20,061 nucleotides of DNA from JAGMDK01 sp023128695 (GCA_030628805.1 DAOVQG010000041.1:1-20061); one strand, 5' to 3'. Shown: positions 1 to 7,406, counted from the first letter of the stretch. The notes: a model not told the origin generated them from the sequence alone. Numbers and translations: made by a program.

Positions 1-82
1 CTTCATCCGGCACCCACTCGCGCAGGTCCGGTGGTAGCAGCATGGGCGTATTCCGATCAACGTTCACAAATCTGGTAGCCAT
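1..82 (-). CDS. IS1182-type transposase, N-terminal fragment cut by window edge
   Basis: Reading the minus strand from an ATG at 82-80 gives 27 residues starting MATRFVNVDRNTPMLLPPDL and continuing REWVPDE before the window ends. A start of this kind (a short VDR segment, a LLPPDLREW block, then an acidic VPDE) is the typical opening of IS1182-family transposases, whose N-terminal region is the DUF772 domain. The product would be a DDE transposase that moves its own insertion sequence. Only the start is visible, so it cannot be said whether the gene is intact. No clear Shine-Dalgarno site precedes the ATG. The element's outer end should lie within 83-345, but no terminal inverted repeat can be recognised with only one end present. 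Alternative: another DUF772 transposase of the IS5 superfamily. It points away from the peptidase gene. Confidence 0.62.
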   Translation of the reverse strand, partial: MATRFVNVDRNTPMLLPPDLREWVPDE

Positions 83-387
83 GCCGGGAACTTACCACGG
101 ACCGCCGAAAAAAGCGCGCCAAAAAGTCCGACAGACTGCTAGCGCGAGAATCCTTTCTCGCACTGCTCTCAGCAGGCATCCTTTCCCGTTTGTTTACAGG
201 TTTGCAACGAGATTCCCTGTCCATGATGATGTATATAGAGTTCGAGCAATCAGCTTAGTGCTCCGTCAACGCTGATTCGATGGATTATCGTTGCTTGGGT
301 GGCCCATCGCTTTAGCGGTGGGGAACGCGAATCATCAACCCATTCGTGTCCCCCATCGGCTTGAATAAGATGCAAAGGAGAGACCGC
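83..387. other. Gene-free stretch with hairpins before the peptidase gene
   Basis: No convincing gene is seen. The first part should be the end of the neighbouring insertion sequence. Two small perfect hairpins lie in tandem: GCGAGAA (144-150) with TTCTCGC (155-161), and CTGCT/AGCAG just after it. At 296-322 there is a GGGTGGC arm followed by a palindrome, listed separately. A longer imperfect hairpin has its left arm at 319-332 and its right arm at 342-355, with a 9-nt loop, one mismatch and one G-T pair. It sits about 30 bases before the chosen start of the peptidase gene and would lie in its leader if transcription starts upstream. No clear -35/-10 pair was found. Confidence 0.5.
296..322 (+). 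repeat. Palindromic repeat arm, family C, copy 1
   Basis: The arm reads TGGGTGGCCCATCGCT (296-311) and continues into a palindrome, CCCATCGC paired with GCGGTGGG (303-322), with one G-T pair. The same 16 bases TGGGTGGCCCATCGCT recur exactly at 9387-9402, next to the 3' end of the large secreted-protein gene. The layout, a GGGTGGC header followed by a hairpin, matches the family B elements at 13926-14077. It is probably a small dispersed REP-like palindrome. No function is implied. Confidence 0.55.
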
Positions 388-2571
388 GTGTTCAGGAGAC
401 TGTCACCAGGTGCCCGCTGTGTTGCTTGGGGGGCGCTGTTGCCCGCTTTGGTCTACATCTGCGTCGCCGGGTGCGCGCGGCAGCACGCCTTCGATCCGAG
501 CCGGTATCCGGCCGCGCCGCACGGCCCTGCGGTGGATGTGCTGCACGGTGTCAAGGTACCCGATCCATATCGCTGGCTGGAAGATGAACAGAGCCCGGAA
601 ACCCAGGCGTGGATTGAGGCCCAAAACAAGCTGACCCATGACACGCTCGCGCGGTTCAAGCGGCAGCAGGAACAAATCTCGCGCGAATTGGAAGCGGTCT
701 ACGCCGTCGATTCCACGTCGAATATCCATCCACACAGGCAGCGCTATTTCTTCACCAAGCGGGCGGGGTTGGAGAATCACCGCCAGGTGTACGTGTGCGA
801 AGACAGCTACCGGGCCGAGCCGCGGGCGGTCATCGATCCCAACACCTTCAGCGCCGACGGCACCGTGGCGCTGGACTGGTGGTTCCCGTCGCCCGACGGC
901 TCGCTGATCGCCTACGGCAAGTCGGCCGGCGGGTCGGAAAAGAGCACGCTCTATGTCCGTGACGTGGCCGCCGGCGAGGATCGGTCCGACGTCATCCCGT
1001 TCACGCAGTACTGCGAGGTCGCCTGGAGCCGCGACAGCACCGGCTTCTACTACAACCGTTCGCCCGACCCGGCCACCGTCCCGCCCGGCGAGGAAAACTT
1101 CCACATGCGGGTCTATTACCACGTGGTCGGCACCGATTACAAACAGGACCGCTACGTCTGGGGCGAGGGCCGCCCGATCGACGAGGAGCCGCGGCCATAC
1201 ACTTCCAGCGACGGCACGCACGTGCTGCTAAACTTCTATCGCGACCCCTCCGAAAACGACCTCTACTTCGGCGAGTTCGGCGGCAGCGAACCTCTCAAGG
1301 CGATCGCGGCGGGGCTCGGAGCGATCACCAAAGGCGATGTGGTCGATGGCCGGCTGTTCCTCCGCACGAACCACCAGGCGCCGCGCTTCCGTATTTGCAC
1401 AACCGTCGTAGCTAAGCCGGGGCCCGAACACTGGCGAGACCTCGTCCCACAACAAAAAGGCGTAATCGCCGGCTTCAAGATCGTGGACCGCAAGCTGGTC
1501 GTGCACATGACCAAGGACGTGCATTCGCGGCTGCTGGTCCTCAGTCTCGAAGGCAGATTCATCGAAGAAGTGCCGCTCCCGGGGCTCGGCAGCGTCTCAG
1601 ACTACCTCTCGGGCGTCGGCACGGTCTCCTCCTTCACCGGCAGCCTGGACGAGCCCGGCCTGTTCTTCACCTTCTCATCCTGGGTCATCCCCACGGCGGC
1701 GTATCGCTATGACCTGCGCACGCATTCGCTCGAAAAACTGCACCAGACCGAATGCCCGGTCGACCTCAGCAAGTACCAGACCAAGCAGATCTGGTGCATC
1801 TCGAAGGACGGCACGCGCGTGCCGATGTTCGTCGTTGCTCGTAAAGACACACAACTCGACGGCAACAACCCGACCCTGCTCTACGGCTACGGCGGCTTCA
1901 ACATGGGTTTCTATCCCCGCTATCGCCCGCGGATCATCCCGTTCCTCGAACGCGGCGGCGTATGGGTGCTGGCCAACATCCGTGGCGGCGGCGAATTCGG
2001 CCAGCCCTGGCACGCCGGCGGCCGACGCGAGCTTAAGCAGAATTGCTTCAACGACTTCTACGCCGCCGGCGAGAAGCTGATCGAGCTGGGCTACACCAAT
2101 CCGAGCAAACTCGCCTGTAAGGGCGGCAGCAACGGCGGCCTGCTGATCGGGGCCGCGGTCACGCAACGCCCCGACCTCTTCCAGGCCGCGATCTCGCAGG
2201 TCCCGCTCATGGACATGCTCCGCTTCAACCTCTGGGGCATGGGCGCCCAGTGGGTACACGAGTACGGCGATCCCGACAAGCCCGACGAGTTCAAGTGGCT
2301 GCTGGCGTATTCGCCTTATCACAATGTCAAGCCGGGCGTCGATTACCCGGCGACGTTGATCGTGACGGCGGAGGCTGACAACCGTGTCGACACGGCCCAC
2401 GCCTTCAAGATGACCGCCGCGATGCAGGCCGCGACCGCCGGCACGCGCCCGATCCTGCTCCGCTGCGAACGCAAAGCCGGCCACGGCGCCGGCAAGCCAC
2501 TGAGCATGAAAGTCAAACACCAGGCCGAGGACTGGACGTTCCTAATGTGGCAAATGGGGATGATTGAGTAG
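388..2571 (+). CDS. Prolyl oligopeptidase, S9A family, probable lipoprotein
   Basis: This is a serine peptidase that cleaves short peptides after proline. The N-terminal part (about residues 30-430) is the family's beta-propeller region, opening with VKVPDPYRWLEDEQSPETQAW. The C-terminal part is the alpha/beta-hydrolase catalytic domain. Its triad is visible as Ser581 in KGGSNGGL, Asp664 in AEADNRVD and His699 in KAGHGAGKP. At 727 residues the length is normal for the family. The GTG at 388 is preferred because AAAGGAG at 374-380 lies 7 bases before it. It also leaves a clean signal: FRRLSPGAR, a hydrophobic run, then VAGC, a plausible lipobox with Cys at residue 30. An upstream in-frame GTG at 346 has no such site. 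The enzyme is therefore probably exported and lipid-anchored, unlike the cytosolic animal form, and would act on peptides outside the inner membrane. The stop codon lies inside a 7-bp repeat. It appears to be transcribed alone. Confidence 0.93.
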   Translation: MFRRLSPGARCVAWGALLPALVYICVAGCARQHAFDPSRYPAAPHGPAVDVLHGVKVPDPYRWLEDEQSPETQAWIEAQNKLTHDTLARFKRQQEQISRELEAVYAVDSTSNIHPHRQRYFFTKRAGLENHRQVYVCEDSYRAEPRAVIDPNTFSADGTVALDWWFPSPDGSLIAYGKSAGGSEKSTLYVRDVAAGEDRSDVIPFTQYCEVAWSRDSTGFYYNRSPDPATVPPGEENFHMRVYYHVVGTDYKQDRYVWGEGRPIDEEPRPYTSSDGTHVLLNFYRDPSENDLYFGEFGGSEPLKAIAAGLGAITKGDVVDGRLFLRTNHQAPRFRICTTVVAKPGPEHWRDLVPQQKGVIAGFKIVDRKLVVHMTKDVHSRLLVLSLEGRFIEEVPLPGLGSVSDYLSGVGTVSSFTGSLDEPGLFFTFSSWVIPTAAYRYDLRTHSLEKLHQTECPVDLSKYQTKQIWCISKDGTRVPMFVVARKDTQLDGNNPTLLYGYGGFNMGFYPRYRPRIIPFLERGGVWVLANIRGGGEFGQPWHAGGRRELKQNCFNDFYAAGEKLIELGYTNPSKLACKGGSNGGLLIGAAVTQRPDLFQAAISQVPLMDMLRFNLWGMGAQWVHEYGDPDKPDEFKWLLAYSPYHNVKPGVDYPATLIVTAEADNRVDTAHAFKMTAAMQAATAGTRPILLRCERKAGHGAGKPLSMKVKHQAEDWTFLMWQMGMIE

Positions 2572-2586
2572 CGAGTGGCGAGTTAA
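2566..2586 (+). repeat. 7-bp tandem array GAGTAGC spanning the peptidase stop codon
   Basis: Three consecutive heptamers, GAGTAGC, GAGTGGC and GAGTTAA, run from 2566 to 2586. The TAG in the first unit is the peptidase stop codon. The same heptamer array occurs on the minus strand at 15990-16017, where it also supplies the stop codon of the gene at 16010. Confidence 0.6.
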
Positions 2587-2810
2587 TAATGACAGGTGGC
2601 AATGAAATGTGGCAGCCAGAATCCGTCCCGGTCGTGCATGCCGGACGTGCGGCTTGTAGCCTTCTCCAGCCGGCCCGCCATGCCAACCTCGGCGGGCGCT
2701 GGTGGGACCTCCCGGTTCCCGTGCAAGGAGTGTCCACGCATACACGCGGTCAGCCCTTTGCGATGTTAGGTGGGCAGGTGCCTAACCTCGGTCATAGCCC
2801 CGCGAAGCAC
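2587..2810. other. Gene-free, highly structured stretch; nature unknown
   Basis: No credible gene is seen. The strongest element is a hairpin at 2666-2702: CCAGC (2666-2670) and GCCCGCC (2673-2679) pair with GGCGGGC (2691-2697) and GCTGG (2698-2702). That makes a 12-bp stem with a 2-base bulge and an 11-nt loop. A second perfect 6-bp hairpin, GTTAGG/CCTAAC, lies at 2765-2786. The first could end transcription of the peptidase gene, but no T-run follows. The stretch could also be a remnant of a mobile element or a structured RNA. Nothing in it identifies a known RNA family. Confidence 0.4.
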
Positions 2811-2816
2811 TCAATA

Positions 2817-2881
2817 GCACGTTATTTGTGACATTTGGCCAGCAATGCTCGTCTTTTAGCTGATTGCTGACCGCTGAATGC
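2817..2881 (-). repeat. Dispersed intergenic repeat, copy 1 (mate at 19910)
   Basis: On the minus strand this reads GCATTCAGCGGTCAGCAATC, then TCAGCTAAAAG, CGAGC, and ends GGCCAAATGTCACAAATAAC followed by GTG. The plus strand at 19910-19985 shows the same order of blocks: GCATTCAGTGGTTAGTAA, TCAGCC, AAAAAGTCGAGC, then GGCCGCATGTCACAAATTAC followed by GTG. Copies differ by substitutions and a short indel. Its GC-poor TGTCACAAAT core and the leading heptamers (GATTGCT, GACCGCT, GAATGCT at 2862-2882 on the plus strand) suggest a dispersed repeat into which a heptamer tract is built. No coding capacity. Confidence 0.6.
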
Positions 2882-3001
2882 TTACGAAATCCTGACGGCG
2901 GCCAGCGCTGATGGACTTCCAGCACCCCAATTGCTAGGATTCGCGACGTAGCGCGAGTGGTGTCGGCGGCGCGGCCGGCACTCCCGCTAGCTTTACCGCG
3001 G

Positions 3002-4126
3002 ATGGAGAAACGGGTGTCGCTGCTCGCCACGTCGATCATGGACGCCCTCGCCCGGAACTGGGCGATTTTGGTTATCGCGTCCACCATCATCACGCTGATC
3101 GTGGTCCCGGCCGTGATCATCATGAAGTACGTGCGTATTTCCCTGAACATCATGCGCACCACCAAGCCGCCTTTGGCCCGCGGCCCGCTGGACTTCGACC
3201 GTCTGGTCGGTGAGCCGGTCAGCTTCCCCGCGTACGACGGCCTCCCCCTCAGCGGCATGTTGATCCGCGCCGGCCCGGACGTGGCTCGTCGCGGGCTGAT
3301 CGTCTTTGCGCACGAATTCTGCTCCGACATGCACTCTTGCGCCCGCTACTGCCGCCCCCTCCAGCGGGCCGGGTATGATATCCTGACCTTCGACTTCCGC
3401 GGGCACGGGCTCTCCGGGTGTGCCCCCGATTACACGCCGCGCCAATGGGTCACCGACCGTGATCTCGATGATATGCGCGGCGCCGCCGCCTTTGCGGAGC
3501 GCTGGCTCGAAGAGCAGGCTTACCCCGTCGAATTTGGCGCGTTCGGCATCTCGCGCGGCGCTTGCGCGGCCATCCTCGTGGCCCTTGAAAACCCCCGCAT
3601 CCGCGTGCTCGTCTCGGACGGCGGCTTCAGCACCGATACCACCATCGAATACTTCATGAAACGCTGGGCCTACATTTTCGCCAAGGTGCGCTTTGTCTAC
3701 GAGAACCATCCCCCCGTCTTTTGGCGATTCCTGCGTTGGTCGATGTTCCTTTTTGCCCGTTGGGAATTCAAATGCCGCTTCCCTTCGGTCCGCAAGGCCA
3801 TCCGCCGCATGACGCCGCGGCCCATGCTCTTCATTCACGGCGAGAATGACTCCTATCTCCCGGTTGAACAGAGCCGCCGACTCTACGCGCTGGCCGGCCA
3901 GCCCAAGCAGCTCTGGATCGCCCCCGGCACCCGGCACAATCAGGCGGTCATCCGCCACCCGGATTTCTACGCCCGGCTGACGACCGATTTCTTCGCTCAG
4001 CACTTGGCGCCCGTTACTCTACCGGTCATTGCCCCGGCGGGTGCTGAAGTCGCGGCGATCGGTCTCCCTGTCGTGCCCGCGGTAGAATCAGAAACCATCC
4101 CGGCGCCACTCGCGCACCCGGGATAG
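3002..4126 (+). CDS. Alpha/beta hydrolase with N-terminal membrane anchor
   Basis: The protein has one N-terminal membrane helix (WAILVIASTIITLIVVPAVI) followed by an alpha/beta-hydrolase domain of the prolyl-peptidase-like or dienelactone-hydrolase-like type. The probable triad is Ser184 in the nucleophile elbow GISRGA, Asp283 in HGENDSYLP and His312 in GTRHNQ. The oxyanion region reads FAHEFCSDM. The substrate is unknown; an ester, thioester or amide are all possible. The start is uncertain. ATG 3002 was taken because it leaves a basic segment before the helix. The reading frame extends up to a GTG at 2957, and ATG 3038 would start right at the helix; none has a good Shine-Dalgarno site. 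The tail after about residue 330 is Pro/Val/Ala-rich and looks disordered. The gene lies 22 bp before the GH3 gene on the same strand, so a joint transcript and related substrates are likely. Confidence 0.82.
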   Translation: MEKRVSLLATSIMDALARNWAILVIASTIITLIVVPAVIIMKYVRISLNIMRTTKPPLARGPLDFDRLVGEPVSFPAYDGLPLSGMLIRAGPDVARRGLIVFAHEFCSDMHSCARYCRPLQRAGYDILTFDFRGHGLSGCAPDYTPRQWVTDRDLDDMRGAAAFAERWLEEQAYPVEFGAFGISRGACAAILVALENPRIRVLVSDGGFSTDTTIEYFMKRWAYIFAKVRFVYENHPPVFWRFLRWSMFLFARWEFKCRFPSVRKAIRRMTPRPMLFIHGENDSYLPVEQSRRLYALAGQPKQLWIAPGTRHNQAVIRHPDFYARLTTDFFAQHLAPVTLPVIAPAGAEVAAIGLPVVPAVESETIPAPLAHPG

Positions 4127-4148
4127 CAACCGTCGGCGATCTCTGATC

Positions 4149-5798
4149 ATGCCCACTCTGCCTGAAAAACTCGCGGCGAGAATCGCTTTATTACACGCAA
4201 GCCGGGTGTATAAACGTTTTCTCCGCGTGTTGGATGACGTGGATGCCGTCCAGTCGCGTACTCTCGGGCGGGTCATGTCGGTGGTGGCCGAAAGCGAGTT
4301 TGGCCGTCGTTACAATCTCTCTGCGGTTCGCACGCCGGCCGACCTCAAGCAGGCGGTTCCTTTGGCGAGCTACGAAGATTTCCGCCCCTATATCGATCGC
4401 CTCTGCGAGGGCGACACCCGGGCCCTGTTTTCCCCCGGACAGCGGATTCTGATGTTTGCCACCAGCAGCGGAACCACGGCCCTGCCGAAGCGCATCCCCG
4501 TGACCCAGGCCTTTGTAAAGGATTACCGCCGCGGGTGGAACACGTTCGGCCTCAAAATGCTCGCCGACCACCCCAGCGCGATCTTGCGCGCTATCTTGCA
4601 GTCCAGTGGCCGTTATGACGCCGGCACCACACCCGCGGGTATCCCCTACGGAGCCATCACCGGTCTGCTGGCACGGACTCAGAAGCGGATAGTCCGCCGC
4701 TTTTATGTCGGCCGGCCCGAAGTCGCCCACCTCGACGACCCCCAGGCCCGTTTTTATACCCTGATGCGGCTCGGAGTAACGCGGGACGTGGCTTTCGCGA
4801 TCACCGCCAACCCCGCCACCCTGATCCGCTTGGCTCAGACCGCCGACGAGAAGAGCGAAATGCTGATTCGGGACGTGCGTGACGGCACGCTCTCTGATCG
4901 CATCGTCACTGACCCAACCCTCCGTCAGGTGCTCTCCGCCGGCCTCAAACCCGACCCCGCCCGGGCGGACGAACTGGCTCGGCTGCGAGCGAAGCAGGAC
5001 GCCCTGCGACCACGAGACTTCTGGAAACTCGAGTTCCTCGCCTGCTGGACCGGCGGTAGCATGGGCCACTACCTGCAACGCTTGGCGGCCTGGTGGGGCC
5101 CGGTTCCGGTGCGGGACATTGGGCTGCTCGCCAGCGAAGGCCGCGTCAGCATTCCGCTTGAAGACGGCACACCGGCCGGCGTTCTGGACGTGACCTCGGC
5201 CGTGTTCGAGTTCATCCCGGCGGAGCAGGCCGACGAGATGCACCCGGAGACGCTTTCCCACCGCGAACTCGAAGTCGGACGCGACTATGCCGTCGTGCTC
5301 ACCAACACCAGCGGTCTGGTCCGTTACCGCTTGGACGACGTCGTGCGTGTTCGCGGTCGGCTCCGCCAGGCGCCGTTGGTTGAATTTCTTTACCGCGCCG
5401 GGCGCGTGGCCTCGGTGGCAGGCGAGAAATTGACCGAACATCAGGCCGTAGCTGCTGTTAAGGCCGCTTGCCGCGACCTGGGCATCTCCGAATTCGACTT
5501 TGTTTTCGCCCCGCGCTGGGACGAACCTCCTTATTACCGCCTCAGTTGTGCCCGGGAGGCCTCTCCAGCGTTGGCGGACGCCGTCGACCGTACGCTCGCC
5601 GAGCAAAACGAGGAGTACGGCTCACGACGGAAGTCGAATCGACTGGGCCCCCTCCAAATTCGGTCCCTGCCGACGGACCTAATAAACGCGATGGATCGGC
5701 GGCTGACCGCGGCCCGACAATCCACGGCGGAGCAATACAAGCGGCCTTGTCTGTTCACCTCCCCGGACGAGGCCGACCAGACTCTCGCCCAGCAGTAA
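4149..5798 (+). CDS. GH3-family acyl-adenylating enzyme
   Basis: The 549 residues match the GH3 family, known from plant auxin and jasmonate amido synthetases, which activate a carboxylic acid with ATP and transfer it to an amino acid or similar acceptor. The three nucleotide-binding motifs of the family are present: ATSSGTTALPK (about 104-114), LLASEGR (about 326-332) and YRLDD (about 393-397), the last usually YRxGD. The Gly-to-Asp change in motif 3 is worth noting, since this loop contacts ATP. The C-terminal lid follows (SVAGEKLTEHQAVAAV). There is no signal peptide or membrane helix, so it should be cytoplasmic. The ATG at 4149 has only a weak ribosome site but fits the family start. Bacterial GH3 substrates are mostly unknown. 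Close coupling to the hydrolase upstream suggests a make-and-break pair acting on one conjugate, which is inference. Confidence 0.88.
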   Translation: MPTLPEKLAARIALLHASRVYKRFLRVLDDVDAVQSRTLGRVMSVVAESEFGRRYNLSAVRTPADLKQAVPLASYEDFRPYIDRLCEGDTRALFSPGQRILMFATSSGTTALPKRIPVTQAFVKDYRRGWNTFGLKMLADHPSAILRAILQSSGRYDAGTTPAGIPYGAITGLLARTQKRIVRRFYVGRPEVAHLDDPQARFYTLMRLGVTRDVAFAITANPATLIRLAQTADEKSEMLIRDVRDGTLSDRIVTDPTLRQVLSAGLKPDPARADELARLRAKQDALRPRDFWKLEFLACWTGGSMGHYLQRLAAWWGPVPVRDIGLLASEGRVSIPLEDGTPAGVLDVTSAVFEFIPAEQADEMHPETLSHRELEVGRDYAVVLTNTSGLVRYRLDDVVRVRGRLRQAPLVEFLYRAGRVASVAGEKLTEHQAVAAVKAACRDLGISEFDFVFAPRWDEPPYYRLSCAREASPALADAVDRTLAEQNEEYGSRRKSNRLGPLQIRSLPTDLINAMDRRLTAARQSTAEQYKRPCLFTSPDEADQTLAQQ

Positions 5799-5816
5799 AA
5801 CTATCTTTCCCAGCTT

Positions 5817-5853
5817 CGCGCAGGCTGTGCGCGACAATGACGGGATTCCGTCA
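5817..5853 (+). terminator. Paired hairpins after the GH3 gene, possible terminator
   Basis: Two perfect hairpins stand almost side by side 18 bases after the GH3 stop codon: CGCGCA (5817-5822) with TGCGCG (5828-5833), and TGACGG (5838-5843) with CCGTCA (5848-5853). Neither is followed by a T-run, so this is not a textbook intrinsic terminator. Its position at the end of the presumed hydrolase-GH3 operon is what supports the call. Confidence 0.4.
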
Positions 5854-5978
5854 CCGCTCGGGCAGTTTATGACAGGTTTTCCAAGAAACATGTCCTATGT
5901 AAGTCCTACAGACATGCTAGCTTATAGCCTACTGTCTTCAGAATGTTAAAATAGCTAAGGATGGGGCCGGCAAGGGTG

Positions 5979-6006
5979 TTGATTTATATCAAGCAGGCGT
6001 TATATG
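5979..6006 (+). promoter_or_regulatory. Possible sigma-70-like promoter of the sigma-factor gene
   Basis: TTGATT (5979-5984) and TATATG (6001-6006) are separated by 16 bases within an AT-rich patch that stands out from the GC-rich surroundings. This would place the start of transcription near 6013 and leave a leader of about 120 bases. That leader contains the inverted repeat at 6042-6093. The match to the consensus is moderate and the promoter rules of this organism are not known. Confidence 0.3.
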
Positions 6007-6041
6007 TGGCTCGATAACACGAGAGTCACCTTTGAGGAGTA

Positions 6042-6093
6042 GCGTTCGAGTCAGCTTAGGCCTTCAACTCTCAGGGTAGCCCAACTCGAACGC
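6042..6093 (+). promoter_or_regulatory. 10-bp perfect inverted repeat in the sigma-gene leader
   Basis: GCGTTCGAGT at 6042-6051 is matched exactly by ACTCGAACGC at 6084-6093, with 32 bases between. As RNA it would close a large loop about 24 bases before the AGGAG ribosome site of the sigma gene. As DNA it could be two half-sites for a regulator, although a 32-base gap is wide for one dimer. Either reading suggests control of sigma-factor expression. It does not match any riboswitch known to me. Confidence 0.45.
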
Positions 6094-6133
6094 AGGAACG
6101 CCAAGATTCTTGCAACCAGGAGCCTCGGGAACC

Positions 6134-6904
6134 ATGAAGCCCAAAACCAAGAGTGACCGGGTCGCGGTCCTCTGGCGCGAGTATCGCCGCAACCGCTCAG
6201 TCAACTCACGCAACAATCTCGTCGAACATTACATGCCGCTGGTCAATAAACTGGCTGAAATCATGGCCCGGCGGCTGTGGCCTCGGGTTTCCGCCGATGA
6301 GTTGGCCAGTGCCGGCTATGACGGGCTCATCGCCGCCGTCGGCGCCTTCGACCACACCCGCGGCGTGAAGTTTGAAACGTACTGTCGGCAACGGATCGTC
6401 GGCGCCATTCGCGACTGGCAGCGAGAGATCGATCCGCTCGGGCGTTCCGGCCGGAATTTCGAGCGGACGATGAATAGCACCGAAGAACGCTATCAAGCCG
6501 AGTCCGGCAAGACGCCCACGTCTGACGAGATGGCTCAACGGATGGATATGCCCCTCGGGAAGTATGTCAAGATGAAGAAAACCGTCGCCGCCTCGCACTG
6601 CATTCCGCTCGAAACGACCAGCGACCGCAACGACGATTCTCGTATCAGCACCTTGGTGCCGGTCGACCCCAACCCCGGCCCCTCACACCATACTGAACGC
6701 GAACTGATCCGCGAATACATCACGCGCGGGCTCAAGGAGCAAGACCGCCTGATTCTCACCCTCTACTATTACGAGAAGCTAACCATGGCCGCGATCGGCA
6801 CCGTGCTCGGCGTCAGCGAATCGCGCGTCTGTCAGCGCCATGCCGAAATCGTAGAGCAATTGCGCTCCCGCTTCACTAATTCCGCTTGCGACTTGGTGGC
6901 GTAG
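6134..6904 (+). CDS. RNA polymerase sigma factor, FliA/WhiG (sigma-28) type
   Basis: The 256-residue protein has the three conserved regions of a group 3 sigma-70 factor. Region 2 runs at about 20-100 and includes HYMPLVNKLAEIMARRL, DELASAGYDGLIAAVGAFD and VKFETYCRQRIVGAIRDW. Region 3 is at about 115-155 (GKTPTSDEMAQRMDM). Region 4 near the end has a helix-turn-helix (LTMAAIGTVLGVSESRVCQR). It lacks the acidic region 1.1 of the housekeeping factor. It would direct RNA polymerase to a special promoter set. In planctomycetes such factors are not tied to flagella alone, and no motility gene or anti-sigma gene lies nearby. The ATG at 6134 is chosen over TTG 6110 because AGGAG at 6118-6122 precedes it by 11 bases. 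The 3' end overlaps the convergent lipoprotein gene by 29 bp. Confidence 0.9.
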   Translation: MKPKTKSDRVAVLWREYRRNRSVNSRNNLVEHYMPLVNKLAEIMARRLWPRVSADELASAGYDGLIAAVGAFDHTRGVKFETYCRQRIVGAIRDWQREIDPLGRSGRNFERTMNSTEERYQAESGKTPTSDEMAQRMDMPLGKYVKMKKTVAASHCIPLETTSDRNDDSRISTLVPVDPNPGPSHHTERELIREYITRGLKEQDRLILTLYYYEKLTMAAIGTVLGVSESRVCQRHAEIVEQLRSRFTNSACDLVA

Positions 6905-7406
6905 TATCGTTACTCCTCGGAAGGGCATCGTGGTCGTAGCCGAGCAGTTGCCGGCTCAAACGGCCGTCGCTCTCCATCACCGTCCCCGGCGGCGTTACAA
7001 CCGCACTGACCGGCAACAGCAGCCAGTTGGCCGTGAAACGCGAGATGCCGTACGGAATTGCAAGCCAATCTTCCCAGCCCAGGCGGTAGACGTTGTGCGG
7101 CTGGGTCGCGTCGGTGCGCCCGTGGCCCTTGTCTTCGAACGGATCTTCAAAGTAGAGCGGATAATGGGCTACGGCTCCACTTTCGCAGGCCACCGTCATC
7201 GCGCCCCACGCGCGATGCCGCGGTTCCAGCGGCTCGTAACGGGCCTTGACATCCGCCGCGGTAGGCGAATCCCAAGCAGCAGTCACCGACGGCCCATCTT
7301 CGCGATAATAATTGGGTGTCAGCGCACATCCGGTCGACAGGCCGACCACTGTAACAGTAAGCACAACAGTCCAGACTACCCGTTTACTCACGAAGTTCAC
7401 ATTCAT
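6876..7406 (-). CDS. Small lipoprotein of unknown function
   Basis: The 176-residue product begins MNVNFVSKR, has a hydrophobic run (VVWTVVLTVTVVG) and a lipobox LSTGC, so Cys at about residue 27 should be lipidated and the protein membrane-anchored. The mature part contains YPLYFEDPFEDKGHG, WLAIPYGISRF and TPPGTVMESDGRLSRQLLGY. These read like a conserved planctomycete envelope protein, but I cannot assign a function. The ATG at 7406 is preferred over the GTG at 7433 because GAGAGGTG lies about 6 bases before it, and because it leaves a short basic n-region. The gene ends inside the last codons of the convergent sigma gene, so transcription of one could affect the other. A family A palindromic element lies 54 bp upstream. 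Confidence 0.75.
   Translation of the reverse strand: MNVNFVSKRVVWTVVLTVTVVGLSTGCALTPNYYREDGPSVTAAWDSPTAADVKARYEPLEPRHRAWGAMTVACESGAVAHYPLYFEDPFEDKGHGRTDATQPHNVYRLGWEDWLAIPYGISRFTANWLLLPVSAVVTPPGTVMESDGRLSRQLLGYDHDALPRSNDTTPPSRKRN

Noticed and set aside
2993..4003. 336-codon open frame on the minus strand
   Set aside because: It is antisense to the alpha/beta hydrolase, whose triad and fold are clear; composition is typical of a shadow frame.
4191..5606. 471-codon open frame on the minus strand
   Set aside because: It lies fully inside the GH3 gene, which has all family motifs. The antisense product is Gly/Val/His-rich with no recognisable domain.
6134..6904. Flagellar role for the FliA-type sigma factor
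   Set aside because: No flagellar, chemotaxis or FlgM-like gene is nearby; family type alone does not show the regulon.
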